A DNA stretch of 64,000 bases from Burkholderiales bacterium (GTDB taxonomy: Bacteria; Pseudomonadota; Gammaproteobacteria; Burkholderiales; Burkholderiaceae_C), in the NCBI GenBank assembly GCA_947453625.1, contig CANGHK010000024.1:1-64000 (forward strand), read 5' to 3'. The position numbers and the translations under genes were made by a program. The notes beneath the pieces were generated by a model. That model was not told where the DNA came from, did not search any database, and saw only the letters and a program-made list of their open reading frames with translations. Shown here piece by piece: positions 36,601 through 44,980 of this stretch. Numbering within the stretch: the first letter of the stretch is position 1; each line of letters begins with the position of its first letter.

Positions 36601-38736
36601 GCCTTTCTGGTCGTCGTAGCGCCAGTAGTACTGCCGGTCCTCGCGGACCAGCCGCATCGCCAGCTGGCCGGGCGCGGGCAGCGGCGCGAATCCCCCGTTG
36701 GCGTCGACCCGGGTCAGTTCGAATTCGGCCACGCCGCCCTCGGCCGTGACATCGCGGTCGAACAGCGGCCGCAGCGCCAGCAGCTCGCGCGCCGGCCACA
36801 GGTCGCGCTCGATGGACCGCACCACCGGCCGCCCGCCCGGCTCCAGCAGGCTGAAACTACCGCGCACCCGCATCGGCGAAGCGGCGCCGGTGGCCGTCAG
36901 CGGCAACACGACCTTCGCGCCGCCGCGGGCGTCCAGGCTTCTTTCGGCCAGCTCCTGGCGCTGCGGGCTGTCGTCGTCGGCAAAATCGCCGAAGACGAAG
37001 CCCGGCCACTTCAGCGGCTGGGCCAGGCGCTGGCGCTCGGCCGCGACGCTGACCAGCAGACGGTTGCCGGCAGCCGGCGCACCGAACAGGTAGCTGCCCT
37101 GGACCTGCACCTCTAAGACTTCGCCAGGCGTCAGCACCGGCTTGGCGCTGCCGAGATCGAGTTTCATGCGCTCGGGCAGGAACTCCTCGACCCGGAACTT
37201 CCAGCCCGCATCGGCTTGTCTGGCACCCGGGTCGGCGCGCAACTCCAGCAGCCAGGTGCCGGTCATCGCGTCGGCAGGCAGGGTGATCGGCTGCTGGAAG
37301 TAGCCGGGATGCGGTTCGCTGGGCAACCAGGGCCGGGTCATCACGGTGCGGCCGTCGGGCCGCTTCAGCGTGGCCGAGAGCGGCTGAGGCGCGATTGGCC
37401 GGCCGTCGGCATCGCGCGCCAGCACCGAAACCTGGAAGGTCTCGCCCGGCCGGTACAGGTCGCGGCCGGCGTAGACGAAGAGCTTGTTGTTGCGCGACGG
37501 GTGACCGGCGATGTCGAACTCCGACAAGTCCAGCCCCGGCTCGCGCAGCACGATCACCGACATCTCGGTGCCCCGGCGCGCCACCAGCAGGCTGGCGCTG
37601 ACCGGCACGCTGGCCAGCAGCGCATGGCCTTCGGCGTTGCCGGTGGCCCGGCCCAACGAGCGGGCGTCGGCATCGAGCAGCTCGAATTCCACGCCCGGCA
37701 GCGGCTTGGCGCTGGCAAGCGAGGTGGCAAAGGCGTCGAGCGCGCGGGCATGGCGCTGCACCTGCAGTCCGATGTCGCTGACGTAGAAGTAGCTGACCTG
37801 GTAGTCCTGCGCAAAGCGGCCCGGCTGACCCATCACCGCGACATAGACGCCCGGCGTCTGCAACTGCGGGATGTCCTCGACCGGCAGGAAGGTGACGCGG
37901 CGCTGGTTGGGTGCGGCCTCGGTCTTGTAGCGCCCGAGGTAGAGGCTGGTCGAACTGTTCTTGAGCTGATCGAGCTCCCAGCCATTGACGCGGCCCTTCA
38001 GCGAGCGGTTGCCGCCGAAGTCGATCTCGCCCTGGTCCTGGCCACCGTCGGCCGGGCTGTCGGCCGCGCCAGGGCCGGGCGCGCGCCGGCTGCCGGCGAC
38101 TTTTTCCAGAAAGCGCGGCAGGTCGGCCGGGTTGACGCGCAGGAACTGCACATCGACCTCGGGCACGTTGACCGTGACGATGGGCAGGCCGCCGTTCTGC
38201 CGCGCCGGCAGCACCACGCCGCGGCTGGCGAAGTAGAAGCTGGGCGAGACCGCGTCGCTCACCAGCTCGCAGCGACGGGCTGCGGCGATGGGGCGGCCAT
38301 CGCCCGACAGCAGACTGGCCTGCACGTCGATGCGCAGCCTGCGCTGCGGCGTGACGAACGGGAAGTAGGCGATGCGCGGGTTTTCGCCCAGCACCCAGGC
38401 GCCGTCTACCCGCTTGCCGCCGGGGTCGGCGGCCGACGCCGCCGGCGCACCGGTCGCAGCGCCGGCCGGCCCGAGGTCGGTGACGCGCAGCGCCTCGTCG
38501 AGCCGCTGCCTGCGGTCCAGCGGCTGGCTGAACACCACCGCCAGCGCCGGCCGGTCATCGAGCAGCCGCGGCGCGCAATCCTGCACCACGAAAGGCGCTG
38601 CCGGGTCGGTGCCCGTCAGAAGCGCGGCCGGGCCGGTGTCGCGCCGGTCATGGGCCGACCACCACCAGGCGGCCGCCGCGCCCATGACGATCAGCGCGGC
38701 GGCGCCCCACCAGCGCCAGCCTGTCTTGTTCTGCAT
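33640..38736 (-). CDS. yfhM: Bacterial alpha-2-macroglobulin (YfhM-like), membrane-anchored
   Basis: A giant 1698-residue periplasmic protease trap. The N-terminus is a membrane helix (WGAAALIVMGAAAAWWW) without an evident lipobox Cys, so anchoring may differ from the E. coli lipoprotein. MG-like beta domains run to about residue 1150. The thioester motif YGCLEQTASAAYP, with Cys near 1200, is intact, so the protein should form the Cys-Gln thioester that covalently captures proteases cutting its bait region. The end is a C-terminal receptor-like region. Operonic with pbpC. A long antisense open frame over it is a shadow. Confidence 0.94.
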   Translation of the reverse strand: MQNKTGWRWWGAAALIVMGAAAAWWWSAHDRRDTGPAALLTGTDPAAPFVVQDCAPRLLDDRPALAVVFSQPLDRRQRLDEALRVTDLGPAGAATGAPAASAADPGGKRVDGAWVLGENPRIAYFPFVTPQRRLRIDVQASLLSGDGRPIAAARRCELVSDAVSPSFYFASRGVVLPARQNGGLPIVTVNVPEVDVQFLRVNPADLPRFLEKVAGSRRAPGPGAADSPADGGQDQGEIDFGGNRSLKGRVNGWELDQLKNSSTSLYLGRYKTEAAPNQRRVTFLPVEDIPQLQTPGVYVAVMGQPGRFAQDYQVSYFYVSDIGLQVQRHARALDAFATSLASAKPLPGVEFELLDADARSLGRATGNAEGHALLASVPVSASLLVARRGTEMSVIVLREPGLDLSEFDIAGHPSRNNKLFVYAGRDLYRPGETFQVSVLARDADGRPIAPQPLSATLKRPDGRTVMTRPWLPSEPHPGYFQQPITLPADAMTGTWLLELRADPGARQADAGWKFRVEEFLPERMKLDLGSAKPVLTPGEVLEVQVQGSYLFGAPAAGNRLLVSVAAERQRLAQPLKWPGFVFGDFADDDSPQRQELAERSLDARGGAKVVLPLTATGAASPMRVRGSFSLLEPGGRPVVRSIERDLWPARELLALRPLFDRDVTAEGGVAEFELTRVDANGGFAPLPAPGQLAMRLVREDRQYYWRYDDQKGWHSGYTETDEPQESAKVALAARAKLALKVGYGRYRVELDDPVTGLKLRYRFYAGWGAQDAEAIGNRPDRVLVKLANAPLKAGDLARLTITPPHDGQALVTVQGDRLLWSQRIAVSTTGTALAIPVDPAWQRHDLYVTVTAFRPGSAGDRVTPARAVGLLHLPLARDERRLKLTLSAPAKVLPEARMLVKVRAEGLAGQPALVTLSAVDAGILNITRYASPDPLDFFFGKHRLAAELADLYGKLIEKMDGQRGKLAFGGDARLRDSQSLPKKVRLVDLFSGPVQLDAQGEASIAVDVPDFNGTLRLMAVAASADKFGQAEAQTVAAAPLVAELSTPRFVSAGDAATIALDLSNLSAETQAVTVKLDGADPLRVAEGGRSLTLKPNQRETLRFPVEATAAEGLGRLRLTVRSASGIRIVRESWLQVQPPVALEHDLRRVRIEPGAALTLDPAPLARYYPGSSSLALSVSHQPPFNVQALMRGLLDYPYGCLEQTASAAYPQLFIDEAAALAIGLPPRSRAERGRAVDDAIARLAGLQKASGGYTLWGDGAYELWLSAYVAGFLQDARLQGFAVPDAMVKKGQDWLRQELQQAPNRFPTLPGSAQADPGGAVAPREFGLLRDSHQRFAELAHAGYILARDQQAPLALLRLLHDRHRGRALSPLPLVHLAIALQLMGDEARARVALEDAMARPYGIPAREPSAGPEWLGDYGSPVRDLALSYALLHRHALVHARRENLLADLAGRLAVRPYLSTQERLALFLAARAAAGAAGLAPGPAWTAQLKTGDQTLTLSSRTTELRHLDAAALARGVTLSNPSARPLFVEIDAAGYPLKAPAPKSDLIELKRDWFESDGRPVTGRSFEVGKLLIVRLQVRARQTIADGLIVDRIPAGFEVENFNLSQGPKAEEFSVGGVKVGAAMADTRIKHREYRDDRYVAAARFDTQWLSVFYLLRAVSPGRFTVPAPFAEDMYRPELRAVGPAELPVSVTDTR

Positions 38737-38812
38737 GTTTGCTCCCTGCGCATTCGCCGGATGCTAAGCCAGCAGCGCGGCATAGGCCCAGGGCGCCGAT
38801 ACACTCGCCGGC

Positions 38813-39700
38813 ATGAAAAAATACGACCCCACCCCCGCGCGACACGTCGCTTTCCTGGGCCTTGGCGTGATGGGCCATCCGATGGCCGGCCACCTGGCGC
38901 GCGCCGGCCACCAGGTCACCGTCTACAACCGCACCGCCGCCAAGTCCCAGACCTGGGCGGCCGAGTTCGGCGGCCGCGCCGCGGCCACGCCGCGTGAGGC
39001 CGCGGCCGGCGCCGAATTCGTCTTCGCCTGCGTCGGCAACGACGACGACCTGCGCTCGGTGGTGCTGGGCGCAGACGGCGCGCTGGCCGGCATGGCCGAG
39101 GGCACGGTGTTCGTCGACCACACCACCGCCTCGGCCGAAGTGGCGCGCGAGCTCTACGGCGCGGCGCGCACGCTGGGCCTGCGCTTCATCGATGCGCCGG
39201 TCTCGGGCGGCCAGGCCGGTGCGGTCAACGGCGCGCTGACCGTGATGTGCGGCGGCGACGCCGCGCCCTTCGAGGCGATGAAGCCGGTGGCGATGGCGTT
39301 CTCCAAGGCCGTGACGCTGGTCGGCGACTCCGGCGCCGGCCAGTTGGCCAAGATGGTCAACCAGGTCTGCATCGCCGGGCTGGTGCAGGCGCTGTCCGAG
39401 GGCATCGCCTTCGGACAGAAGGCCGGTCTGGACATGAAGCAGGTGCTGGACGTGATCGGCAAGGGCGCGGCGCAGAGCTGGCAGATGGACAACCGCGGCG
39501 GCACGATGGTCGACGGCAAGTTCGAGTTCGGCTTCGCGGTCGACTGGATGCGCAAGGACCTGGGCCTGGTGCTCGACGAAGCCCGCCGCAACGGCGCCCG
39601 GGTGCCGGTCACCGCGCTGGTCGACCAGTTCTACGCCGACGTCCAGGCCCTGGGCGGCCAGCGCTGGGACACCTCCAGCCTGATCCGCCGGCTGAAGTAA
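38813..39700 (+). CDS. Beta-hydroxyacid dehydrogenase (3-hydroxyisobutyrate dehydrogenase family)
   Basis: A 295-residue NAD(P)-dependent dehydrogenase. The Rossmann motif VAFLGLGVMGHPMAGHL, the substrate motif FIDAPVSGGQAGA and the catalytic-lysine segment GAGQLAKMVNQ are visible in that order. The family oxidises 3-hydroxyisobutyrate, tartronate semialdehyde and similar hydroxyacids; the exact substrate cannot be read. The gene is divergent from the macroglobulin operon with a 76-bp gap, and converges with the BON lipoprotein gene. Confidence 0.9.
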   Translation: MKKYDPTPARHVAFLGLGVMGHPMAGHLARAGHQVTVYNRTAAKSQTWAAEFGGRAAATPREAAAGAEFVFACVGNDDDLRSVVLGADGALAGMAEGTVFVDHTTASAEVARELYGAARTLGLRFIDAPVSGGQAGAVNGALTVMCGGDAAPFEAMKPVAMAFSKAVTLVGDSGAGQLAKMVNQVCIAGLVQALSEGIAFGQKAGLDMKQVLDVIGKGAAQSWQMDNRGGTMVDGKFEFGFAVDWMRKDLGLVLDEARRNGARVPVTALVDQFYADVQALGGQRWDTSSLIRRLK

Positions 39701-39737
39701 GCCGGATCGGCTGCGGCATGGCGCAGCCTTGGCCCAG

Positions 39738-40361
39738 CTACTTGGGCTGCAGTTTCGACAGCTCGGCCTCGCTGATCAATTCGAACAGCCTGACCACCTT
39801 GACCACGCCGCCGACACCGCGCGCCAGGTCGGTGGCGCGGCCGGCTTCGCGCTCGGTGACGCGGCCCATCAGGTAGACCGTGCCGCGCTCGGCCACCACC
39901 TTGATGGCGTTGGACTGCAGGTCCTGGGCGTCGATGTAGCGGGCCTTGACCTTGCTCGTCAGGATGACGTCGCTGCCGCGTGAGGCAATCGAGCTGTTGA
40001 ACCCGACCACCAGCTCGTTGGCGGTCGAGCGCACGTTCTCGATCTGGCCCACCGTCTTGTCCACCGCCAGGCGCTCGGCATCGGTCGGCACCTCGCCGGT
40101 CAGCAGCGCGCTGCGGTTGTAGCTGGTGACGTTGACATGGCCGGCTGTCACCGCGCCGATCCGGTTGATGGCCTTCAGCTCGATGGCCTCATCCTCGACC
40201 TGGGCGCCCGAGGTGCGGCGGTCGGTGTAGGACATCGCGCCGCCCACCATCGCACCGCCCACCACCAGCGGCGCGCAAGCCCCCAGCAAGGTGGTCGCGG
40301 CCAGGGCCGCGGCCAGCAGCGCGGCTTGGGGCAGGCGGGAGAAATTCAGCACTTTGGTCAT
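39738..40361 (-). CDS. Outer-membrane BON-domain lipoprotein (DolP/YraP-like)
   Basis: A 207-residue lipoprotein: signal peptide with lipobox LGAC (ATTLLGACAPLVV), then two BON domains (about 65-130 and 145-205), the second holding AERGTVYLMGRVTEREAG. DolP proteins maintain outer-membrane integrity and bind acidic phospholipid. The start overlaps the stop of the DiaA-like gene by 4 bp, so the two are translationally coupled, as in the conserved rsmI/yraN/diaA/dolP neighbourhood. Confidence 0.9.
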   Translation of the reverse strand: MTKVLNFSRLPQAALLAAALAATTLLGACAPLVVGGAMVGGAMSYTDRRTSGAQVEDEAIELKAINRIGAVTAGHVNVTSYNRSALLTGEVPTDAERLAVDKTVGQIENVRSTANELVVGFNSSIASRGSDVILTSKVKARYIDAQDLQSNAIKVVAERGTVYLMGRVTEREAGRATDLARGVGGVVKVVRLFELISEAELSKLQPK

Positions 40362-40963
40362 ACAGGATCCTGTTCGCCCAGCAGTTGCAGATCGATCGCG
40401 TCACACAGACAGTGCAGCACCAGCAGGTGGACTTCCAGCACCCGCACCCGGCGGTCGTAGGGCACGGCCACCAGCACGTCGGTTTCACCCAGCTGGGCAC
40501 GCAGGGCGCCGCCGGTGCGACCAGTCAGCGCGATCACGGTCATGTCCTTGCCCTGCGCCGCAGCGGCCGCAGCCAGCAGCGCCGGATGGTCGCCCACGCA
40601 GTCGATCAGCAGCAGCAGGTCACCGGGCTGGCCCAGGGTCTCGACCTGACGCGCCAGCACCTTGTCGAAGCCGCCGGCGGCCGGCAAGGCAGCCAGCGCC
40701 GACAGCGCCGCGCCGTCAGTGCCCAGCGCCAGCGCGGCCAGGCCAGGCCGCTCGCGCTCGAAGCAACCGATCAGTTCGGTCACCACCAGTTGCGCCAGGC
40801 TGGCCGAAGCGCCCAGGCCCGCGGCCAATACCCGGCCGCCGGACGTCAGCCCACCCACCAGGGCCATGACAGCGTCTTCGATCGGACGGCCTAACACCTC
40901 GGCCGACTGGTAACTGAGGTCGGCGCTTTCGAAGAATTGCTGCTGGATGCGTTGCTCAAGCAT
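40358..40963 (-). CDS. SIS-domain DiaA-like protein, active-site motif altered
   Basis: A 201-residue SIS-domain protein related to DiaA (DnaA initiator-associating factor) and phosphoheptose isomerase GmhA. It starts MLEQRIQQQFFESADL. The usual GNG(G/T)SAA-AQHF segment is VLAAGLGASASLAQLVVTEL, with the catalytic-zone His replaced by Leu, and the sugar-phosphate loop normally like STRGNS reads IDCVGDHPA. This argues against isomerase activity and for a DiaA-like structural role, or another ligand. The end, EVHLLVLHCLCDAID, is typical. Overlaps the downstream lipoprotein gene. Confidence 0.8.
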   Translation of the reverse strand: MLEQRIQQQFFESADLSYQSAEVLGRPIEDAVMALVGGLTSGGRVLAAGLGASASLAQLVVTELIGCFERERPGLAALALGTDGAALSALAALPAAGGFDKVLARQVETLGQPGDLLLLIDCVGDHPALLAAAAAAQGKDMTVIALTGRTGGALRAQLGETDVLVAVPYDRRVRVLEVHLLVLHCLCDAIDLQLLGEQDPV

Positions 40964-41053
40964 GGGGCCGCATCATAAGACAGCCTCCTGGCGCCGCGGC
41001 GACGCGAGGACAGGCCGCCGCCGCGCGGTAGACCGGCGTGGCGTTCGCGGCCC

Positions 41054-41602
41054 TCAGCCGCCGTCGGATGCGGGCCGGTACCAGCGCGGGAAGAACTCAG
41101 CGACCTGCGGGCCCGACGATTTCAGCGCGTGGCAGCCGTCGATGCTGAACGGCTTCTCTTCGGCATCCTGGGTCAGCTCGTTCCACATCGCCTGCAGCGC
41201 GGCGCTGCCCATCACGCCGGCCAGCTCGTTCATGTGGGTGCAGCCGGCGGTGCGGCCGAACAGCCGGCGTATCGCATCGCGGTAGCCGCGCGCCACCCGA
41301 ACGCCGACGAGCTGGCCGTAGTCCGGCGCAATCGCCCCGCAGGCGCTGCCATAGGGTCCGGCATCGGTGACGGCCTGGACGGCGACGATGGTCGCGCCGC
41401 GGTCCACCGTCAGGCGCAGCCACATCGAGTGCATGGGCTCGCCGGCCGGCAGCATGCCGCCGGCTCTGGGCACGGGCTCGGGCCAGGCGTCGGTGAGCTG
41501 GCCTTCGATGTCCCACAGCCCGTCGGTGCGGGCATAGGCGCGGACCGTGATCGAACGCTGGTGCGAGGCGACGCGGGCGCAGTCGGGCAAGGGCAGAGGC
41601 AT
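41054..41602 (-). CDS. DUF2889 protein
   Basis: A 182-residue cytosolic protein of DUF2889. Visible landmarks include DGLWDIEGQLTDAWP, MHSMWLRLTVD, ATDAGPYG and GCTHMNELAGVMGSAALQAMW. Function is not known. An in-frame start at 41629 would add nine residues; ATG 41602 (MPLPLPDC) looks more family-like. Divergent from the ferredoxin gene with a 140-bp gap, and separated from diaA by about 90 bp. Confidence 0.75.
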   Translation of the reverse strand: MPLPLPDCARVASHQRSITVRAYARTDGLWDIEGQLTDAWPEPVPRAGGMLPAGEPMHSMWLRLTVDRGATIVAVQAVTDAGPYGSACGAIAPDYGQLVGVRVARGYRDAIRRLFGRTAGCTHMNELAGVMGSAALQAMWNELTQDAEEKPFSIDGCHALKSSGPQVAEFFPRWYRPASDGG

Positions 41603-41742
41603 GGCGGACCGGGAAACCGTGGAGTGCAAACCAGTGCGGGACTATACCGACCGGCCGCTGCAGCGGCGGCGAGGCCGGCTTGACCGCAGCCACTCCTCCC
41701 CCATTTGCGCTACGCTGCGGCCGATGCACGGCAAGCAGGTTC

Positions 41743-42012
41743 ATGGCTGAGCCCCGCGGGTCGGAGCGGCGGCCCGAGATCGACCCCCAGCGCTGCACCG
41801 GTTGCGGCCGCTGTGTTGCGGCCTGCGACCTGCACTTGTTGAGTCTGGAGCCGGTGCGCTGGCAGAAGTTCGCGCTGCTGCACGACCCCGACCGCTGCAC
41901 GGGCTGCAGCGACTGCGCCGTGAGCTGCCCGTTCCACGCCATCACGCTGCGCCGAAGGGGCGCGGCGCCTGTACTGGACGGAGGCGCCGCACGGACATCG
42001 CCAAGCCCCTGA
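41743..42012 (+). CDS. Small ferredoxin with two [4Fe-4S] clusters
   Basis: An 89-residue protein with two canonical CxxCxxCxxxC motifs, RCTGCGRCVAACD and RCTGCSDCAVSCP, giving eight Cys for two [4Fe-4S] clusters. It likely shuttles low-potential electrons in the cytoplasm. An upstream in-frame ATG at 41680 exists, but the ATG at 41743 has a nearby AGG ribosome site and gives the natural length. Redox partner unknown. Confidence 0.82.
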   Translation: MAEPRGSERRPEIDPQRCTGCGRCVAACDLHLLSLEPVRWQKFALLHDPDRCTGCSDCAVSCPFHAITLRRRGAAPVLDGGAARTSPSP

Positions 42013-42046
42013 GGTCGTAGTCAGGCGCGCCAGCAAGATCGGGCGC

Positions 42047-42478
42047 TCAAGCCTGGAACGCGGCCTGCAGCCACTGCAGGTCGGCGCCGTCTATCGCCAC
42101 CACGTCGAAGCGGCAGGGCGGCAACTCGGACAGGCCCATCAGGTAATGGCGGGCGGCGTGGGCGATGCGCTGCTGCTGGGCCGCCGACACGCTGGCCGCC
42201 GCGCCGCCATGCGCGGCATCGCGCCGCACCTTCACCTCGACAAAGACCAGCGTGCCGTCGTGCGATCGCAGGATCAGGTCGATCTCGGCGCCACGTTGGC
42301 GCGGCCCGCCGGCCAGCCGATAATTGCGGCAGACCAGTTGCAGGCCCTGCTGCTGCAGATGCGACAGCGCGCGGTCTTCGGCGCTGTCGCCGACCGCCTT
42401 GCTGCCCTGGCCTGGCGGCTTGGCGCGCTGCAGCCCACCCTTCAACCCAGCCACCAACCGGCCCCAGCCCTTGACCAT
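42047..42478 (-). CDS. yraN: YraN-type endonuclease-like protein (UPF0102)
   Basis: A 143-residue protein of the UPF0102/YraN group with a PD-(D/E)XK nuclease-like core. The RNYRLAGG, GAEIDLILRSHDGTLVFVEVKVR and AARHYL segments form the nuclease-like site (D in EIDLI, E and K in FVEVKVR). It lies beside rsmI, as in most proteobacteria. Its start lies 13 bp from the rsmI start on the other strand. Confidence 0.88.
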   Translation of the reverse strand: MVKGWGRLVAGLKGGLQRAKPPGQGSKAVGDSAEDRALSHLQQQGLQLVCRNYRLAGGPRQRGAEIDLILRSHDGTLVFVEVKVRRDAAHGGAAASVSAAQQQRIAHAARHYLMGLSELPPCRFDVVAIDGADLQWLQAAFQA

Positions 42479-42491
42479 CGCCCCCTCCCTG

Positions 42492-43424
42492 TTGATCGAG
42501 GCCGCCGCCAGCGCGGCCAGCGGCCAGCACCACCCGGCCGGGGCACTGTACGTGGTGGCCACGCCGATAGGCAACCTGGCCGACCTGACGCTGCGCGCCA
42601 TCTTCGTGCTCGGACTGGTCGATGCGGTGGCCTGCGAGGACACCCGCGTCACCGGCGGCCTGCTGCGCCACCTCGGGCTGGACAAGCCGCTGCTGCCGCT
42701 GCACCAGCACAACGAGCACAGCGCTGCTCAGGGCGTGGTCGACCGCCTGGCTGCGGGCCAGCGGGTGGCCTATGCCAGCGACGCCGGCACGCCGGCGATC
42801 TCGGATCCCGGCGCGGCGCTGGTGGCCGCGGTGGCCGGCGCCGGGTTCCGGGTGATGCCCATTCCGGGCGCCAGCAGCGCGGTGGCCGCGCTCAGCGCCG
42901 CCGGCGACACACTGGCCCAGGGCTTTGCCTTCGTCGGCTTCCTGCCCGGCAAGGGCCAGGACCGGCGCAGCGCGCTGGCCGCCGCCGCGGCCGCGACGGC
43001 CTGCCAGGTGCTGTTCGAGGCGCCGCACCGTATCGAGGCCTTGGCCGCCGGCCTGGCCGAGAACGCGCCGGCGCGCCGCGTCACGCTGTGCCGCGAGTTG
43101 ACCAAGCAGTTCGAGTCCATCGTCACGCTGCCGGCAGCCGAATTGCCGGCTTGGCTGGCGGGCGATGCCCACCGCAGCCGGGGCGAGTTCGTGCTGGTGC
43201 TGCACGCCCTGCCGGCAGCGGTGGTGGTGGCGGGCGCGGCCGGCCTGTCGGCTGAAGCCGAACGTCTGCTGGGTCCGCTGCTGCGCGACCTGCCGCTCAA
43301 GCAGGCGGTGGCGCTGGCGGCCGAGCTCAGCGGCGCGCCGCGCAATGCGCTCTACGAGCGGGCCCTGGCACTCAAGCAAGGCGGGGCCGAATCGGGCGCC
43401 GACAGCGACGACGACGCCGGCTGA
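42492..43424 (+). CDS. rsmI: 16S rRNA (cytidine-1402-2'-O)-methyltransferase RsmI
   Basis: A SAM-dependent tetrapyrrole-methylase-fold protein that modifies C1402 of 16S rRNA. LYVVATPIGNLADLT, CEDTRVTGGLLRHL, YASDAGTPAISDPG and FEAPHRIEA are RsmI landmarks. No ATG exists in frame before the core, so I chose the TTG at 42492, which leaves 18 residues ahead of ALYVV and gives a 310-residue protein. The true start may differ. Confidence 0.87.
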   Translation: MIEAAASAASGQHHPAGALYVVATPIGNLADLTLRAIFVLGLVDAVACEDTRVTGGLLRHLGLDKPLLPLHQHNEHSAAQGVVDRLAAGQRVAYASDAGTPAISDPGAALVAAVAGAGFRVMPIPGASSAVAALSAAGDTLAQGFAFVGFLPGKGQDRRSALAAAAAATACQVLFEAPHRIEALAAGLAENAPARRVTLCRELTKQFESIVTLPAAELPAWLAGDAHRSRGEFVLVLHALPAAVVVAGAAGLSAEAERLLGPLLRDLPLKQAVALAAELSGAPRNALYERALALKQGGAESGADSDDDAG

Positions 43425-43466
43425 ATCACGCCAGCAGGGCCAGACCCGGCTGCCTACAATTGGCCG

Positions 43467-44930
43467 ATGATCTCGCGCGAACCCACCCTAGAACGCCTCG
43501 CCATCGCCCAGCAACTGCTGATCGATCCCTTCGGTCTGGACGAGGCCAAATTGGCCGCGGCTCTGGGCCTGATCGGCGAGCACCGCATCGACGACGCCGA
43601 CCTCTACTTCCAGATCACCCGCCATGAAGGCTGGAGCCTGGAAGAAGGCATCGTCAAGAGCGGCAGCTTCTCGATCGACCAGGGCGTGGGCGTGCGCGCG
43701 GTGGCGGGCGAGAAAACGGCGTTTGCCTACTCCGACGACATCTCCGAGGCCAGCCTGCTGGACGCCGCGCGCACCGTGCGCAGCATCGCCGCCGCCGGCC
43801 AGAGCAAGCGCGTCAAGCTGGCGCGCAAGCCCAGGATCGCCGCCAGCCGGGCGCTCTACTCGCCCACCGACCCGATCGCCACGCTGGACAGCGTGCAGAA
43901 AGTGGCGCTGCTCGAGAAGATCGAGAAGATGGCCCGCGCCCGCGACCCGCGGGTGGTGCAGGTGATGGCCGGCGTGGCCGCCGAATACGACGTGGTGCTG
44001 GTGGCGCGCGCCGACGGCACCCGTGCCGCCGATGTGCGGCCGCTGGTGCGGCTGTCGATCACCGTGATCGCCGAATCCAACGGCCGGCGCGAGGTCGGCT
44101 CGGGCGGCGGCGGCGGGCGCTTCGGTCTGGGTTACTTCCAGGACGAGCAGCTCACGCTCTATGTCGACCAGGCCGTCAACGCCGCGCTGACGAATCTCGA
44201 ATCGCGCCCGGCGCCGGCCGGCCTGATGAGCGTGGTGCTCGGCCCGGGCTGGCCCGGCGTGCTGCTGCACGAGGCCATAGGCCATGGCCTGGAAGGCGAC
44301 TTCAACCGCAAGGGCTCGTCGGCATTTGCCGGACGCATAGGCCAGCGCGTGGCGGCCAAGGGCGTGACGGTGCTCGACGACGGCACGCTGCCGGACCGGC
44401 GCGGCTCGCTCAACGTCGACGACGAGGGCTGCGCGTCGCAGCGCAACGTGCTGATCGAGGACGGCATCCTGAAGGGTTACATCCAGGATTCGATGAACGC
44501 CAGGCTGATGGGCGTCAAGCCCACCGGCAACGGCCGCCGCGAGAGCTATGCCCATGTGCCGATGCCGCGCATGACCAACACCTACATGCTGGCCGGCGAA
44601 AAGACCAAGGAAGAGATCATCGGCAGCCTGAAGCGCGGGCTCTACGCCACCAACTTCGGCGGCGGCCAGGTCGACATCACCAGCGGCAAGTTCGTGTTCT
44701 CGGCCAGCGAGGCTTATTGGGTCGAGAACGGCAAGATCCAGTACCCGGTCAAGGGCGCGACCATCATCGGCAACGGGCCTGACGCGCTGACCCGCATCAA
44801 GATGATTGGCAACGACCTGGCGCTGGATTCGGGCGTCGGGGTCTGCGGCAAGGAAGGCCAGAGCGTGCCGGTGGGCGTGGGCCAGCCGACGCTGCGCATA
44901 GACGGTCTGACGGTAGGCGGCACCGCATGA
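43467..44930 (+). CDS. tldD: Metalloprotease TldD
   Basis: A 487-residue subunit of the TldD-TldE heterodimeric protease that processes small peptides and modified proteins. The zinc motif HEAIGHGLEGD (HExxxH) is intact, marking it as the catalytic TldD partner. GVGVRAVAGEKTAFAYSDD and GIKG-like EDGILKGYIQDSMNAR segments agree. Its partner tldE is not in the window. The aroG attenuator region begins 50 bp downstream. Confidence 0.95.
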   Translation: MISREPTLERLAIAQQLLIDPFGLDEAKLAAALGLIGEHRIDDADLYFQITRHEGWSLEEGIVKSGSFSIDQGVGVRAVAGEKTAFAYSDDISEASLLDAARTVRSIAAAGQSKRVKLARKPRIAASRALYSPTDPIATLDSVQKVALLEKIEKMARARDPRVVQVMAGVAAEYDVVLVARADGTRAADVRPLVRLSITVIAESNGRREVGSGGGGGRFGLGYFQDEQLTLYVDQAVNAALTNLESRPAPAGLMSVVLGPGWPGVLLHEAIGHGLEGDFNRKGSSAFAGRIGQRVAAKGVTVLDDGTLPDRRGSLNVDDEGCASQRNVLIEDGILKGYIQDSMNARLMGVKPTGNGRRESYAHVPMPRMTNTYMLAGEKTKEEIIGSLKRGLYATNFGGGQVDITSGKFVFSASEAYWVENGKIQYPVKGATIIGNGPDALTRIKMIGNDLALDSGVGVCGKEGQSVPVGVGQPTLRIDGLTVGGTA

Positions 44931-44980
44931 GGTGACCCAGCGCGGCGTCTGCCTGGCGACCTCGTGCTACATTCGCAACC

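Noticed and set aside
33454-37116. A 1220-codon plus-strand frame antisense to the macroglobulin and pbpC
   Set aside because: Its protein is Arg/Gly/Gln/Ala-rich low complexity, with no family motif. The minus strand encodes clear YfhM and PbpC. Long antisense frames are expected at this GC content.
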